This document shows positions 13,668 through 25,775 of a DNA stretch of 64,000 nucleotides, one piece after another. Source of the stretch: Hydractinia symbiolongicarpus (taxonomy: Eukaryota; Cnidaria; Hydrozoa; Anthoathecata; Hydractiniidae); assembly GCF_029227915.1 (NCBI RefSeq), contig NC_079882.1, positions 25,921,001 to 25,985,000 on the forward strand, in the 5' to 3' direction. A model generated the notes under the pieces. That model was not told the origin of the DNA. It did not search any database and was given only the letters and a program-made list of their open reading frames with translations. Positions within the stretch are counted from its first letter, which is position 1; each line of letters starts with the position of its first letter. Made by a program: the position numbers and the translations under genes.

Positions 13668-13925
13668 CTGTTCACAAATCTCTTGCACTTTTAAAAGCCT
13701 TATCATAAAATGGGACATGCCGAACTATTTGATAAAGGACTCTAGCACTTTCAAAAACCGTATTTTACAAGCCAAACTATTGATAAAGGACTCTCGCACT
13801 TTTGAAATCCGTCTCATAAAATGGGATAGGCCGAACTATTGACAAAGAACTCTTGCACCTTCAAAACATGTTTTACAGGCCCAACTATTGATAAAGGACT
13901 CTCGCTCTTTCAAAAGCCGAGTCAT
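13668..13925. repeat. Degenerate tandem repeat, about 50-60 bp unit
   Basis: Four to five successive copies of a unit with the core GATAAAGGACTCTCGCAC, followed by TTTNAAANCCGT, a TCATAAAATGGGA or ATTTTACA section and GCCNAACTATT. Unit length alternates between about 52 and 60 bases because a small block is present or absent. The 117-codon frame at 13489-13842 runs through the array and its repeated peptide is a by-product. Confidence 0.75.
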
Positions 13926-14287
13926 TGTGAGATTGTTAGAGACTACCATTAAATCGACCAAGGACTAAGGACATCCGAATAAAGTTAAAACGTTGGAAGA
14001 TGTGCTAGATATAAAATTGGCACACACTGTTTGGAATTTAAAAAATAAAGGTGAGTGAGGTTCAACTGTGGAAAAGTGCACAGTGTTTACAAGAGAAGAA
14101 ATAATGTCTAGAAGGAAAGAATAAATGACAAGAAAATGACAAATGTAATAGATGACAATGTGTACTGTTTAAAACTTGAAATATTATTTTTTTATATACA
14201 AATATACCTACCTAAACTAATAATCAATCCAAGTAATATTCATTTTTTTTTACAAATTGAACATTGCACAGACATAAATTGATAAAT

Positions 14288-14450
14288 GGGTATAGGTAGT
14301 TCAGTCGGTACAACATTTGACTCATGTCCAAGAAGTTGCGGGTTGTCTATAAATAGGCAAAAATTCCAAAAAATGTTTCTGTAGCTCAAATAGGAGCTGT
14401 GACACTCTAGAACTGATTCGCTTTAGCGCCGTGGCAGCTGATACTAAATT
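14288..14450 (+). mobile_element. tRNA-derived SINE, copy 1
   Basis: The head (14288-14352) resembles a tRNA: an A-box-like TAGTTCAGTCGGTA, a D/anticodon-sized region, and a decayed B box (GCGGGTTGTC). About 40 bases downstream comes a body, GTTTCTGTAGCTCAAATAGG...ACACTCTAGAAC. The same head plus body arrangement occurs on the minus strand at 46075-46230, which makes a SINE family more likely than an isolated tRNA pseudogene. Confidence 0.55.
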
Positions 14451-15192
14451 TACACGTTCTTTTGTAAAAAAAATTTTCAACCAGGCTGGTTATTATTTTT
14501 GTGCTCTTGTTGCTCTATTGTTCATGACAATAGACCTATTGTTTTTAATCTAAGCCTAATATTCTGATAAAGCATATTCATATGAAAAGCTTGTATGGTT
14601 GTTGACATTTGTACTTGGAAATCTTCCAGTCTTTTATCTTTACATAAGCATTGAACTTGGTATGTCTTCGTCGTATTACTGTCGTGGATCGCAGCACATC
14701 ATATCCCCCGCCAAACTTTTTCACGATAAAATTCAAGAATTTACGTTGCAATGCCAGAACCTATTCCAAAGAATTAACAGATTACGTTAAAAATTGGCAG
14801 CTATGTGGCTAGACAGATCACGGTTGGTCTTGAAAGAAGTTATTACTTCTGTTGAAATTATAATCTTGGTTCGGAAAAAAAATTCTATGTGTAAACAAAG
14901 ATGGGCTGTATTTGCGAAAAGGTGAAATTTAAATACTGCAGTTCCACAGTATATATATTTTTTATATTTTTCGATTCGGTAGCGCCACAAAAAAACAAAA
15001 ACTAACAGCCGGAACCATACGTGTGTGTTAGATATAACATATCAATCTTTCAATATAGAGATAATTGAGACTAATTAAACCAATCATTTTTAACACCACC
15101 ATTCAAGTGTTGAATGAAACTTAGGTCATAATACTGTTATTTTTTCTCACTTTGGACATAAAATATTTTTAATGTTGGCCTCCCCAGAAAGC

Positions 15193-15200
15193 TATATAAA
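15193..15200 (+). promoter_or_regulatory. TATA box of the small secreted-peptide gene
   Basis: TATATAAA lies 53 bases before the ATG at 15253, so transcription would start about 25-30 bases downstream and leave a short leader. Confidence 0.6.
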
Positions 15201-15252
15201 GCAGGTTAATTTCCATAAGTTTCAAAAAAAGCTAAGAAGCAAATAGCTAAAG

Positions 15253-15534
15253 ATGAACGCAATTAAAGTATTTTCCTTGTTACTCTTATTAATATCGTCT
15301 GTTACGAGTAGACCTTACCGTGGACTGAAAGGTAAAATCAACGATGGAGAAAATAAAGATCGACCAGAATTCACTTGTCGAAGTAAATGTTCTGGTAACT
15401 TTGATTTGTGTGTCCAAGAAGCGTTAAATTCCACCAGCCATATGATTTGCACACAATTACGGGATCGATGCCTAATGAACTGTCCTGCTATTTTCATGGA
15501 AAAACCTCAAGTTATGCGGCAGAAAAAAAACTGA
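15253..15534 (+). CDS. Small secreted six-cysteine peptide (93 aa)
   Basis: A single-exon gene starting at a true ATG. Residues 1-19 form a signal peptide: MNAIKVF, then a Leu/Ile-rich core, then SSVTS. The mature part of about 74 residues starts RPYRG and carries six cysteines in a mirror-symmetrical pattern, C-x3-C-x6-C-x12-C-x6-C-x3-C, between residues 42 and 77, plus one N-glycosylation site (NST). The two Cx3C pairs suggest a disulfide-linked helical hairpin. A TATA box at 15193 and AATAAA at 15770 frame a transcript of about 560 bases. I do not recognise the family. Secreted defence, venom-like or signalling peptides are all possible, and no activity can be inferred. It has no neighbour that explains its role. 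Confidence 0.75.
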   Translation: MNAIKVFSLLLLLISSVTSRPYRGLKGKINDGENKDRPEFTCRSKCSGNFDLCVQEALNSTSHMICTQLRDRCLMNCPAIFMEKPQVMRQKKN

Positions 15535-15769
15535 TGTGGTTTCGAGCAAGGAGCATATATTATTCTTTTTTTTGTAGATAAAGATGAAAAAGAGTTATTT
15601 AAGTAAAAGGATTTAATATGTATCATTGTTTATAATATTTTCTGCATAATTTTCTACTGTTTAGTTTTAATATAAAAACATGGTGTTTATTTTATTTATA
15701 TTTACCGGTGTATTGTAATATTAAATTAATTGTAAATCTTACCTATAATATAATTTTTCGTCGCGAAGA

Positions 15770-15775
15770 AATAAA
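15770..15775 (+). terminator. Poly(A) signal of the small peptide gene
   Basis: AATAAA 236 bases after the stop codon of the 15253-15534 gene, followed by a T-rich stretch. Confidence 0.5.
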
Positions 15776-15789
15776 TAGTTTTTTTGTAT

Positions 15790-17615
15790 TATTTCTACTA
15801 TGATGGCCCTGTGTGTAAAGACCCGTTCTGCTTCATCTAAGTTTTAGACGTTTTTTTTACAAAAATGTAAATGCTTGAACGTCAACGAAAGTTCACGAAG
15901 TACATTCCGAATTTAGTAAATATACAAAAATTACTCTTCAATTATAAATTGAATTTTCTTAAAACTTTCTAAAGTTTATTGTTCTTCTTATCATAAACTT
16001 GTTTTAGTTACCTTTTCAAAATGGTGCGACTGATTAAAACTTCGTAAACTACGTTGTCCGTAAATGCATCAAGGTTTGTAAAACCACACAAACTACAATG
16101 CAAGTTAAAGTTAAGCAAATTTAATATGATACTGTGATTATTTATTGAAGAAAAATAACACATCTACTTCGACTGTCACAGCCAGACAGAAATGGCGTAT
16201 TAATTATATATAAGATCTATACACGATACAGTTAGTATTATTCAACTATAATTATTCAATTGCGAGAATACAATATAATGTCACATCGCCCAAATTTTGC
16301 ACGGCTAAGATTTAGTCTCGATCAAAACATTTGCAGCACTCTTTAACTACGACGTCATAAGTTTCAACGTAAATGCTTCATCGGAAAATGTTAAGTTGAA
16401 CTTTTATAGTTTTATATTGTTTTCAAATTAAGGAATTAACTCTGGTATTAATTACATGTTATAACAACATAACAAAAAATGAGAACTTTACCACCATAAC
16501 TTTGCTGTGCTATCCACTTATTTAACCCATAACGTTACACTTTTACGATTTACCAAACAATAATAAACAAACCTATTTGTAGAATCCATTCAAGTATCAT
16601 CATGTGATTTATTTAGAAAAATTGACTTAATGGCCTCACACACCATTGCCGAAGCAATACGGATCAAGTTGATGCGTAAAGCTTTCTTTAAGTTTAGGTT
16701 CAGCAAAAATGTATATTTTTTATTACAAAATGTTCTTAGATGGCACGTGTTTGCTTGAATTACAGATTTTCAGCCTAAACAATGAGATTATGAGCAATAA
16801 CAAATTCTATAGGATAGCACAAATAAAGGTGTTAAATTATTTGAAAAAACATGGGTAAATTTCCTCTGATTGTGTTCTGGAAATGCTTCACATGATCAAT
16901 GCTGAATAAATAACAAAAAGCCGTGCATCTTAATTAATTGACTTTTCTGTTATATGCGGTAAAATTGTTTTGCTTCTCGATTTTCTAGCTATCCTCCTGG
17001 ATCCATCCCTTGATTTTGTAAGTTACTGATTTTTGGTTCATAATTTGGTTTAAATCTGTATTTTTCATATGAATAAAATTGAAAGGCTATATAAATAACT
17101 CAAGAACTTTATTAAAAGTGACCTGATTTTTTAATTTTATTTTATTTATCAATAAATAGGGATTTTTACAAGGTCTAAAATGGTACAAAATTATTAAAAA
17201 TAATAAAGTCTAGTAAAATATTAACGTTTAAACAAATGTATAAATATATAAATAACTATCTTAATAAACACATTACCCAACAGAGACCACAAACATTTCG
17301 TAATGACATGAAGGAGAAAGAATACGGAACTGAGAATACTAATAAAAACTTACAGCCTGACAACATCTAAAGTTCTCACAAGTGCAATATCATTAACAGA
17401 ATCTGCATTAAAATTGAAACTTCGGCTACCCCTCTAAGGCAGGGCAATGCCGACTGTTAAATAGTAAAAATGATTTGCATCTTATCCATGACAAAGGTGT
17501 GTTAGCATTTAAGCCCGTATCAGTTAATATCTTATATGATAAGCTCTAATAAAACAGTCTATTTGTGACACAAGAAACGGAATAAGCGTGACCTACACAA
17601 TGATAATAACATGTT
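15790..17615. other. Gene-less AT-rich stretch
   Basis: No supportable gene, RNA or mobile element end was seen. Confidence 0.35.
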
Positions 17616-17617
17616 CC

Positions 17618-17848
17618 TTATTATATTATATTATATTATATTATATTATATTATATTATATTATATTATATTATATTATATTATATTATATTATATTATA
17701 TTATATTATATTATATTATATTATATTATATTATATTATATTATATTATATTATATTATATTATATTATATTATATTATATTATATTATATTATATTATA
17801 TTATATTATATTATATTATATTATATTATATTATATTATATTATATTA
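17618..17848. repeat. (TTATA)n microsatellite, about 46 units
   Basis: An uninterrupted 5-base repeat of about 230 bases that ends in a short (ATT)n run to about 17860. Long YYIIL-type frames across it are artefacts of the repeat. Such an array can form unpaired or cruciform DNA and its assembled length may be unreliable. Confidence 0.95.
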
Positions 17849-18223
17849 TTATTATTATATCTTTCTGTGCCTCTTGATAAGTTTTAAAATTAGGTTCAAT
17901 TTCTACGCCTTGGCACACGATTCTCAGGAAATTTACTTAAGAACTTTTATCACTGTGATATCTGGTCGTTTTTCATTTTGTCGCACCACGGTTAACTTTT
18001 TGCTAGTGTGTTTTTTCTTGAAGTTATTGCTACAACAGCAGAATGACGGTGCATTATTAAATTGTTTGTTAAGTTCCTTCGAACAGGTCAAATACCAATC
18101 TTAAAATGTAGAAGCAAGCGATTCAAAGTCGTAGAGTAGAAATTTCTATCATATTTTACGCTTTTGACCTTGGGTCATATTTCTCAGTATAGATAGGCAA
18201 ACAGTTTATATTGTATCAAAATA

Positions 18224-18430
18224 TGTCCTTATCTATCTGTCCGCGTGAAGGAAAGTCTTGCTACGAACACACAAAATGGCGAAAGCGATACATTTTTATC
18301 CACTACCGTGAGACGGAAATTTAAAGTACGGGCGACCCCATGGTTTGTCTTTTTGTTAAAAATGGTTGATCCACAGGTTCTACTTAGGACGTCCGTTTGT
18401 CTGTCTACCTGTGAGATAAAATGGTAGCTG
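18224..18430. repeat. Hairpin repeat family H, diverged copy
   Basis: The text around 18245-18350 (acacaaaatggcgaaagcgatacatttttatccac..., then ACGGGCGACCCCATGG) matches 45040-45145, a clearer member of the family. Frames on both strands at this spot are by-products. Confidence 0.5.
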
Positions 18431-21400
18431 GGTTTAGCGACAGGCAATTGCGCGAAAAGCTACTAGAAAGAATAGAGTTACTAAAAGAGTACTTTAAAAC
18501 ATGTATAGCTTAAAAATCATCATTTCGGGTTTTTAAATACAAGTAGACGAAAAATTGCATTTTTCTCCCATAAAAGAATAAAACACTAAAAATATGAACG
18601 ATTGGTTTAATAATTGTGAATTTCCACTGAAGTTTAATTAATAAGTGCCGTTATTTCAAACTTCTTGCTACGTAAAGAATATTAAAATCTTGTTTGGATG
18701 GGAGTTCATTTCGCAAACCTTTAACTGAACGGCTGCTTCTCTTCTTATTTAATCAGGTCCTGTTATTTGAATACAGTAGAGCATCTTCATGGTGCAGAAG
18801 AATACTTAATGGTGACCACAAATAAAATCGACTTATACAGACAGTTGATGAATTTAATAAATCCTTGATTTAATAAATCGCACTGTGTGTTTTGTCGCAG
18901 GCCACGGAAAACACGTGACAGCTTCTAATAATTTCAAATTATGAAATATCCACAAAAGATATATTTCCTCTTCTCGTTTTCTAAAAATAACCTGCAGGAA
19001 CTTTTTTTATGCTGTGAAAATTTCATGTGCAAGAATTTGTATGCCATTAAATCTATGCAGCCATTAGCACGAAATCCTAAAGCTGTCTGTTACATGTAGT
19101 GGAAATTGTTTAAGCTCAAGGGCTTCTTTGTTCATGAAATATAAATATTATTATTAAAAATTGGTTTTACTTTAAAAGCCGTAGTCGTGACTTATTTCAA
19201 GGTTCAACTTGATCAACTCAGTAATCATCGACTACACCTTAGAGTAATGTTGTGTTAGTTAGTGTGTTAGTAAAAAATATGTGAAACGATGCCAGAAATA
19301 TGTCTTCATACGGATATATCAGCCAAAAAGACATGAGAAAAAATATGATCCGAGTTATGTTAAATGGACAAACAAATAAAAGCTTACACTTTAGTGGCGC
19401 TAATAAATTCTTTTTATATTTACATTAAGGTTACCGGGCAGCTGATAATTTTTGTTGAAAAAAGAATCTCAGCATATGAGAAACTACGAGTTCACACTAT
19501 TCTTAAGTAAAGTTTACAGCTGAAAGTGATGGCAGGAGAAAGAATTTAAGAAAAATTGGATTCTTTCCATCACACTTAAAATAATAATTTAGTATTAACA
19601 TTTTTTGTTATTTTTATTAATCACAGACTTTTAATGCCTTAAAATATTATGACCTTTCCCATAACATACAGACAGTCACAGCTCATATTTAGTTTGAGTA
19701 ACTCAACTACACGCAAAATTATTTTTATTTTATTTTCGTTTTAATAGCATCTTCATGAATATCATTTTTGCTTAAGGTTTTATTTTCTGGCAGAGTTAGT
19801 GTACAATGTTGTACCAAATAAGTACAAATATATGCATAAAAATTGCGCAAATAATAGATTTTATTAACATAATAAATTTTAATTTTAACATAAACGTGAA
19901 TTTTCTACCAACATATACTCAGACTAGAAATCATTGGACAACAATATGTAATATAACTGCCAATGATGTTCCTATCCCATGTGGCATTATGAGAACTTAA
20001 CGTGTTTAGGAGAATTTATACAATGTCAGGATATATCTCTACTTTTTTGCTTTTAATTTAGAACAGGCTCTATTGCACGGCAAGCAAGAAAGCAACACAT
20101 TTCCTAATGTCAGATTTTCAAAACCAATTCGTAGCAAGACTTGGGGCAACGAGTGAGGTATTTCAGGTCTTTATCCTGAAGAGATAATCATAGATAACAC
20201 TTTACACATTACGTAGTTGAAAGTTGTTTCCTTAATTTTGTATGCCATAACGTTATTGTCTCACCAAATGCATCACAAATGTTGGTGCTGTAAAAAAATT
20301 GAAATGGTCCCATTAGAATCTCATACCAGGGAGGAGTGCAGAATAAGTTCAATGTTATTCTAATGTCGAATTCCCTTTAATTGCACGCAGGAACGAGTTC
20401 ACATGAAAATGTATAAGTTAACTAAAATAAGAAATACATTTCACTGATATAACTAGTTCGTGAAACCTAGTGTTCGTTGTGTCGAAGGGTTTTATAAAGG
20501 GCTTCTTAAGTAAAAAAAGAGCTTAAAAAAGGGAAGGAAGTGTTAAAATGGAGCTCTAAGCATTGGTAATTCATTCACTCTTTCAAGGTCTATTAACGCA
20601 AAAATCGTTGAGCATCTGTTGCACAACAGTTGCACAACATTCACTGTTAAACTTTATTAAAAACACACGTTGTGCGTCAAATATTGAATTCTCTCTACAA
20701 TATCTACATAACAATTAAAGTTCTTTAATGGAAACCAAGCCTAAACGCTATTTTTATCGGCATCATTTTGGGTTGATTATTTTGGCACAGCGATTTAAGT
20801 GCACTCCCAATTTCTTGGTACTACCACATCAATTGACCCTAAATCCAACATGTTTTGTTTAGGCCCGATCTGACTTACATAATTGTTTCTGCTTAATGTG
20901 AATCGTTTTTTACCGTATCAATAAACAAAAAAGAATCACGTGATTAAAAACGCCATGCAAAAAAGCGGTCAAACATCAATTTACTTTCGAACCGATGGAA
21001 GCTTTTTTCACCATAGGAAAAATTTAACCATCATCTAACCTTACATTATCATGTCTAATTAATCTTACCGTGAATTAATAAATATAAAGGAACAGCATAC
21101 GAAAATGATGTAAACAAAGATAATGAAATGTAGTTTCAACTACTAAGAAGTTACTTCGACAGTTAATTTGAAGAGTAAAATTGTAAATCTAAAAAAAAGA
21201 TTTCATAACACGGAAAACAACTGGAACAACAAATCAAGACATGTGCTACTGTCACGCGTTCGAATTTATATTACGATGTGGCGCCATAACAGCCGTTTCG
21301 GATGCAACCCTGTCTGTGGAGGTCTGCCTTTATAGTATACTACCAGCAACGATCCTACGAACAGAAGGGAAGACATATCATAGCATATTTTTGAGCTTTC

Positions 21401-22795
21401 GATTCGGAAAACATAGGGACTGGAGCAGGGATTTTCAGGAAAATGAATGTTAAGTACGATTTTTTGGCTGTCTTAATAATCTGAATATGAATACTGTATA
21501 GGGCGTTTTAAGGAAAAGATTGAATTTAAACTGTTAAATGAAAAATGAAAAGGCTCGCTAATTTCTGGGAGAGTATAGAGTCTTATAAACAATTTAAGAA
21601 AGGAATTTATTTATTTTATTCCTTTTTTGGAATAGCAAAATGGAGATTTTGTGAGACTAACACTGATTTTTCGCTGGAAAAATTGCAGGAGAATTGGCGT
21701 CAATATTATTATCCGACCTTTAACGTAATGTCAAGACTAGTTGTTTAACAATTAAGGGGAAAAGTGCATGTCACCATTGCTGCTCACAAACACACAGACT
21801 CACTGTATTACTGTAATAGACGAAGAAGAAGCAAAATTTAATACACACAATGTGGTGTTTTTTTGTTTTTATGGTTTTCAACATTTAATCTGGATTTCAG
21901 TTTGAAGCAGGGCAAATGCACGTTAAACGTTAACATTAGCTATTTTGGTCAAAAATATTCCGTGCATTTTTAATACAAAATCGGCCAGATAAAATATGAG
22001 TATTATTAGCACAGAGATGAAGTTACGGAAAGATTTTTTAGGAAAAATATGCTATAGCCCTCCACTGGATGATCCATCTGTTATAAAGCGCACCACCCGG
22101 ACGACACGGTTAACCTGTACTGAACACTCAACCGTTTGCGGCTAATCTGGATTATAATGATTTTAATCCGTCTGTGGGCAAAAGATTTTATCTCAGTATT
22201 GCAACATCGTGTTAAAGTCGAGATATTGTAAAACTAAAATATATTCTTACGTTTTTCATGGTACTTGAACTAATCCATCCTTCTTTAAAGAAACAATAGT
22301 TAACAAATATGTTGAAAATTAATAAAATCATACTAAAACAATGTCTTTTTAAAATTTGATTCCTAATACACGTTTCCCGAATTACATGTTTTAAAAAAAA
22401 ATTTAAATTTTGATGTCTTGATTTTAGGGTCATATTCAACATCATTGAATTGGTGTGTGTATAAATTCTTGACTTAATCCAACAAATAAAAATGGTGTTT
22501 TGGTGGTATTAATTTTACGGTCAAAATCAACATACAGTTTTAATTTTTGCAAAAAAAAAATCTTGTTACAGAAAGATATCTGTTTGTTTAATAAAACTAA
22601 GTCAACAATTTTATCCGCAGTGGAAGTTAAATGGAGTATAGTAGATTGTTTACTTGGAATTTCAATACAGGTCCTCGTGCATGACGGAAGTATGATGCGC
22701 ATTTTGAAGCATCTTAGTTATGTTGTCCTGTTGTGTTTACTAAAATTACAACTCCCTGCAGAATCTAAATACATAGTAAATAAAAGTTAAACAAG
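18431..22795. other. Long gene-less stretch
   Basis: Over 4 kb without a gene I can support. The 70-codon frame at 21241-21453 has somewhat richer G+C and a real ATG, and 22050-22150 holds a G+C-richer patch, but neither shows a recognisable domain, splice signal or repeat relation. Both could be untranslated or non-coding RNA exons. The frames at 22442-22702 and 22500-22790 are antisense to each other in AT-rich DNA. Confidence 0.3.
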
Positions 22796-22841
22796 ATTGA
22801 CGTGGTCTAAAGGGAAAATAAATGGACAGACAAGGTATGTG

Positions 22842-22847
22842 TTTATT
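22842..22847 (-). terminator. Possible poly(A) signal of GPCR gene A
   Basis: AATAAA on the minus strand, 216 bases past the stop of the 23063-24307 gene. Confidence 0.35.
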
Positions 22848-23062
22848 ATAATATGTTAAAAATAATTCTTTAAGAGTTACAATCTTAAAATATAAATTAA
22901 CATAATGTGAATCAATTAAGATGTATTTTCGGTTTTGTGGTTCAGCTAAAGTTCTTATCTCCTCGAAGATTACTTAATTAATTATGTCTATGTACGGGCA
23001 GTACAATATGTACATGCAACATGCATGGTGCATAATGGTATGAGGCATGATGAAAGTAACAG

Positions 23063-24307
23063 TCATTTCGTATTGATAATGTGACCACTTACAGTGTACG
23101 CAATGCTGTTGTGTTTAGTTCGCTCTTTGGTGAAGTAGTTGGAACAGCATGGCACATATTGTGCCAACTTTACCTGCATGTCTTTCCGCCATTTCGTAAG
23201 AAAAAAACTGTAAATTAGAGGATTGATCGCAACATGCAGCGAATAAGGAACATACGCTAAAAATGATAAATAGTAATAAGTAATCTGATTGCTGTTTCTG
23301 ACATAAGAAGGGAAGTAATCCTTTCTCCAACCACGAGCATCAAAGTAGATGTGTACGATGTGTCTTGGTAAGATCAACAAAACAAATGCTAGCAGAATTG
23401 CCATGATTACACGAACGCGCCTTCTGTTGGCAATCAATCTTCGCTCTTGTGTCACAGTACTGCTACTCGATTGGTGCAATATTTTAACAGACTTCTTTAA
23501 AGCAAAGATCATTTTAAAGTACAATGTGGACATAATTGTGATAGGAATCAGGAAAAATATGTATAAAACGCATATTTCGTAGGCTATGTATGAGAAATGT
23601 TTGATGTTCCAATTTAAAATGCATCTTTCATGTCCATCTATATTGTATTGTAACAATAATGGAATAATTGACAAAACGGACAATGTTATATTGGTTATAG
23701 AAAAGAAACGTTGTATTTTTTTTGATGATTTTCTTCGAAGTGGAAAAGCTATTCCATAATACCTTTCAACAGTCACTTGCATAATTAAACCAACTGCTAA
23801 ATAACACCCGAGATACTCCGAACTTCGTACAACTTTACATAAAAAAATTTCATAAATCCATTTTCTACCCCAAAATTTCGGTATGACATAAAATAATTGT
23901 AAAATTGCAAATAAGAAGTCGCAGCAGGCTAAACGAGCTATAATGACTTGATGCGGTGAGAGCTTACGCACTTGTTTGAAACTAGTAAACAAAACAATTG
24001 CGTTGCCTATGATGCCAAGCAAAGATGCTAGCAAAGCTGTGATATTATGCGTAGTTGACAGCTTTCCTATGCGCAGTTGGGTTATTTTGGTAAAATCGCA
24101 TGCCGAAGCGAACGTATCATTCTCAGCAGTGTTAAAGAATTCACATGAACATGAACTTCTCGGCCGGCCAAATGCATCGCACAGTTCTTCCACAGAAGTT
24201 ACATATACTCTTTTCTTTGCTTCATACAAAAATGTTGTGTTTGTGCACAACACTGAAGTCATTCTTAAAGTAATGCAAAACAGCATAAAAAGTATTTTTA
24301 TCCACAT
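23063..24307 (-). CDS. GPCR A: intronless rhodopsin-class receptor with one Cys module (414 aa)
   Basis: Predicted orphan seven-helix receptor of the plasma membrane. The start is the ATG at 24307-24305. Upstream in-frame codons begin with TTG and would spoil the signal peptide (residues 1-21). The ectodomain has one module, C43-x9-C53-x-C55-x14-C70, with Phe three residues after the first Cys. Helix 1 begins near residue 90 (GNAIVLF at 101-107). Helix 2 has LACCDFLFA, Cys157 (FLCKV) and Cys229 fit the conserved helix3-loop2 disulfide, ERY (181-183) is the DRY equivalent, and NPLIY (362-366) is the NPxxY motif. Helix 6 ends LPRHIVHIYFD instead of the usual CWxP, a trait shared with the paralogues at 27.3 and 38.7 kb. 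The tail is short with a Cys pair (387-388). The ligand is unknown; peptide-like is a guess. Confidence 0.9.
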   Translation of the reverse strand: MWIKILFMLFCITLRMTSVLCTNTTFLYEAKKRVYVTSVEELCDAFGRPRSSCSCEFFNTAENDTFASACDFTKITQLRIGKLSTTHNITALLASLLGIIGNAIVLFTSFKQVRKLSPHQVIIARLACCDFLFAILQLFYVIPKFWGRKWIYEIFLCKVVRSSEYLGCYLAVGLIMQVTVERYYGIAFPLRRKSSKKIQRFFSITNITLSVLSIIPLLLQYNIDGHERCILNWNIKHFSYIAYEICVLYIFFLIPITIMSTLYFKMIFALKKSVKILHQSSSSTVTQERRLIANRRRVRVIMAILLAFVLLILPRHIVHIYFDARGWRKDYFPSYVRNSNQITYYYLSFLAYVPYSLHVAINPLIYSFFLTKWRKDMQVKLAQYVPCCSNYFTKERTKHNSIAYTVSGHIINTK

Positions 24308-25560
24308 TTTATTCCTATACTGCAATGCGAGACAGTGTTAAACGTCTGTTTAAGCTATACCTCACAAATAATTTAAGAAATATTTAGTTTCCCGTTTCTT
24401 TAACCGCACTAATTAGCGAATAGCAGCGTTGCCAGGGAAGTCGAAATCTGTAATGGTAGATTTAAAATTGGTTCTGCGATAATTATTATTTTGGTAATTT
24501 TAAAGTTAGAAGAACAATCACAGGATTATCAAGTACAATATAGCCCTAGCAATTCGAATTTAAGGAATGAAAAACCTTAGTTGGCTGAAATTTTTAATAT
24601 AAAAACCAAACATAATAAAACTTTTTCGATAAAAGACATTTCGCAATATTGCCGTTTAAATTCTATCACATGTAGTCCCGTCATTAATTTTTTCTCATCA
24701 TTTTAACAAGAAGAAATAAAATATTTCCCGCCAAATAAGAAATACAAATTGCAGCACTAAATAACGATTAGGACGCTGACTAATTCTTGACATTTATTTT
24801 CACGCCACTCTCACCATCCAGTTAGTTATATATGATACCCTACATTTCGTGTTGAAATTTTTTAATGATAAACGCCATTATACAGTTATGGTCTACATTT
24901 AAACACACCCCGAAGGAGAGCGATTTTTTAAAACAGGCTCACGTGGTCATGGCCCCACTTACAAAAAACATGTCGCTTGTATGGAGCGCTGTTTTTCTTG
25001 TAGCACACATGCATTTCACTCTTTTTCATTTTTGACAAAATTTGGTACCCTGAAAATAGCATGCTAAAAATAATGGTGATGTCAAAATGTTTCGTCCGCT
25101 TAATATTATTTTGACAAAAATCAGTCAAAAGTTAAGTGTTCTTTGTCAAGTTGAACATGTTAACATAATGGTAACAATAAGAGTTTCTTTGTATTAACTA
25201 AATACTGTTTTCAGATCGAAATTGCTACAAAAATTATAAAAATTAGTTTAGTTAGGCTTAGGGTTCGGTTTCGATGAAAATTGGCATAACAAGTATGAGG
25301 ATAACGTCAAAAATGTTCGTCATCTTTTTGAACGCCAATAAATAAGTAATCATGATGTTTGCTAGACAAAGCTTACATCTAAACAAAACAAAACGATCAC
25401 CGAAAAAACCTCGATTATAATCTCTATGATTTTAATCAAATCACTTCACAAAAAAACCATATTTAATGAGCACGAAGAATTTAAAATAAATAAAAATTTA
25501 TGCGGATTTAGTTTAGACTAAATTCTGCAAATTTATACGGATTCACCATGCCTGCCGCGC
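24308..25560. other. Upstream region of GPCR A
   Basis: No other gene was seen. A CAG just 13 bases before the ATG (CATTGCAG) could be the acceptor of a 5' untranslated intron. The rest is AT-rich spacer. Confidence 0.3.
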
Positions 25561-25599
25561 GTATCACTACTTGCAGTACCATTTTGAGTGGCAGACAGA

Positions 25600-25775
25600 C
25601 AGACGTATACGGGTATTAAATATAGAAGCGCCAACCCATGGAAAATTTCACGAGGTGACCCGTCCTTTATACATCACATTTCAGCCTGTGGAAAAATCTA
25701 CGGGTTCGCCCGTCCTTTATAACGCACTTCGTGTTTCCGTAACACGACAAAATACGGCTATTATTAAAGAGACGT
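25600..25775. repeat. Hairpin repeat family H, two short units
   Basis: Two successive units with GTGGAAAAATCTACGGG-like hairpin cores, GCCCGTCCTTTATA, a CACTTCGTGTTTCCGTAACACGA section and the ending ATACGGCTATTATTAAAGAG. The same order of blocks is found at 45.0, 54.1-54.7 and 35.5 kb. Confidence 0.7.

Noticed and set aside
13489-13842. 117-codon plus-strand frame
   Set aside because: Second half is the tandem repeat. The first half (Lys/Cys-rich) shows no recognisable domain and no signal peptide.
14288-14365. tRNA gene
   Set aside because: The B box is decayed and the cloverleaf does not close. Shared non-tRNA body with the 46.1-kb copy indicates a SINE.
17588-17887. Long YYIIL-repeat reading frames
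   Set aside because: They are translations of a pure TTATA microsatellite.
23976-24341. 121-codon plus-strand frame
   Set aside because: Antisense shadow of GPCR A with no start context or domain.
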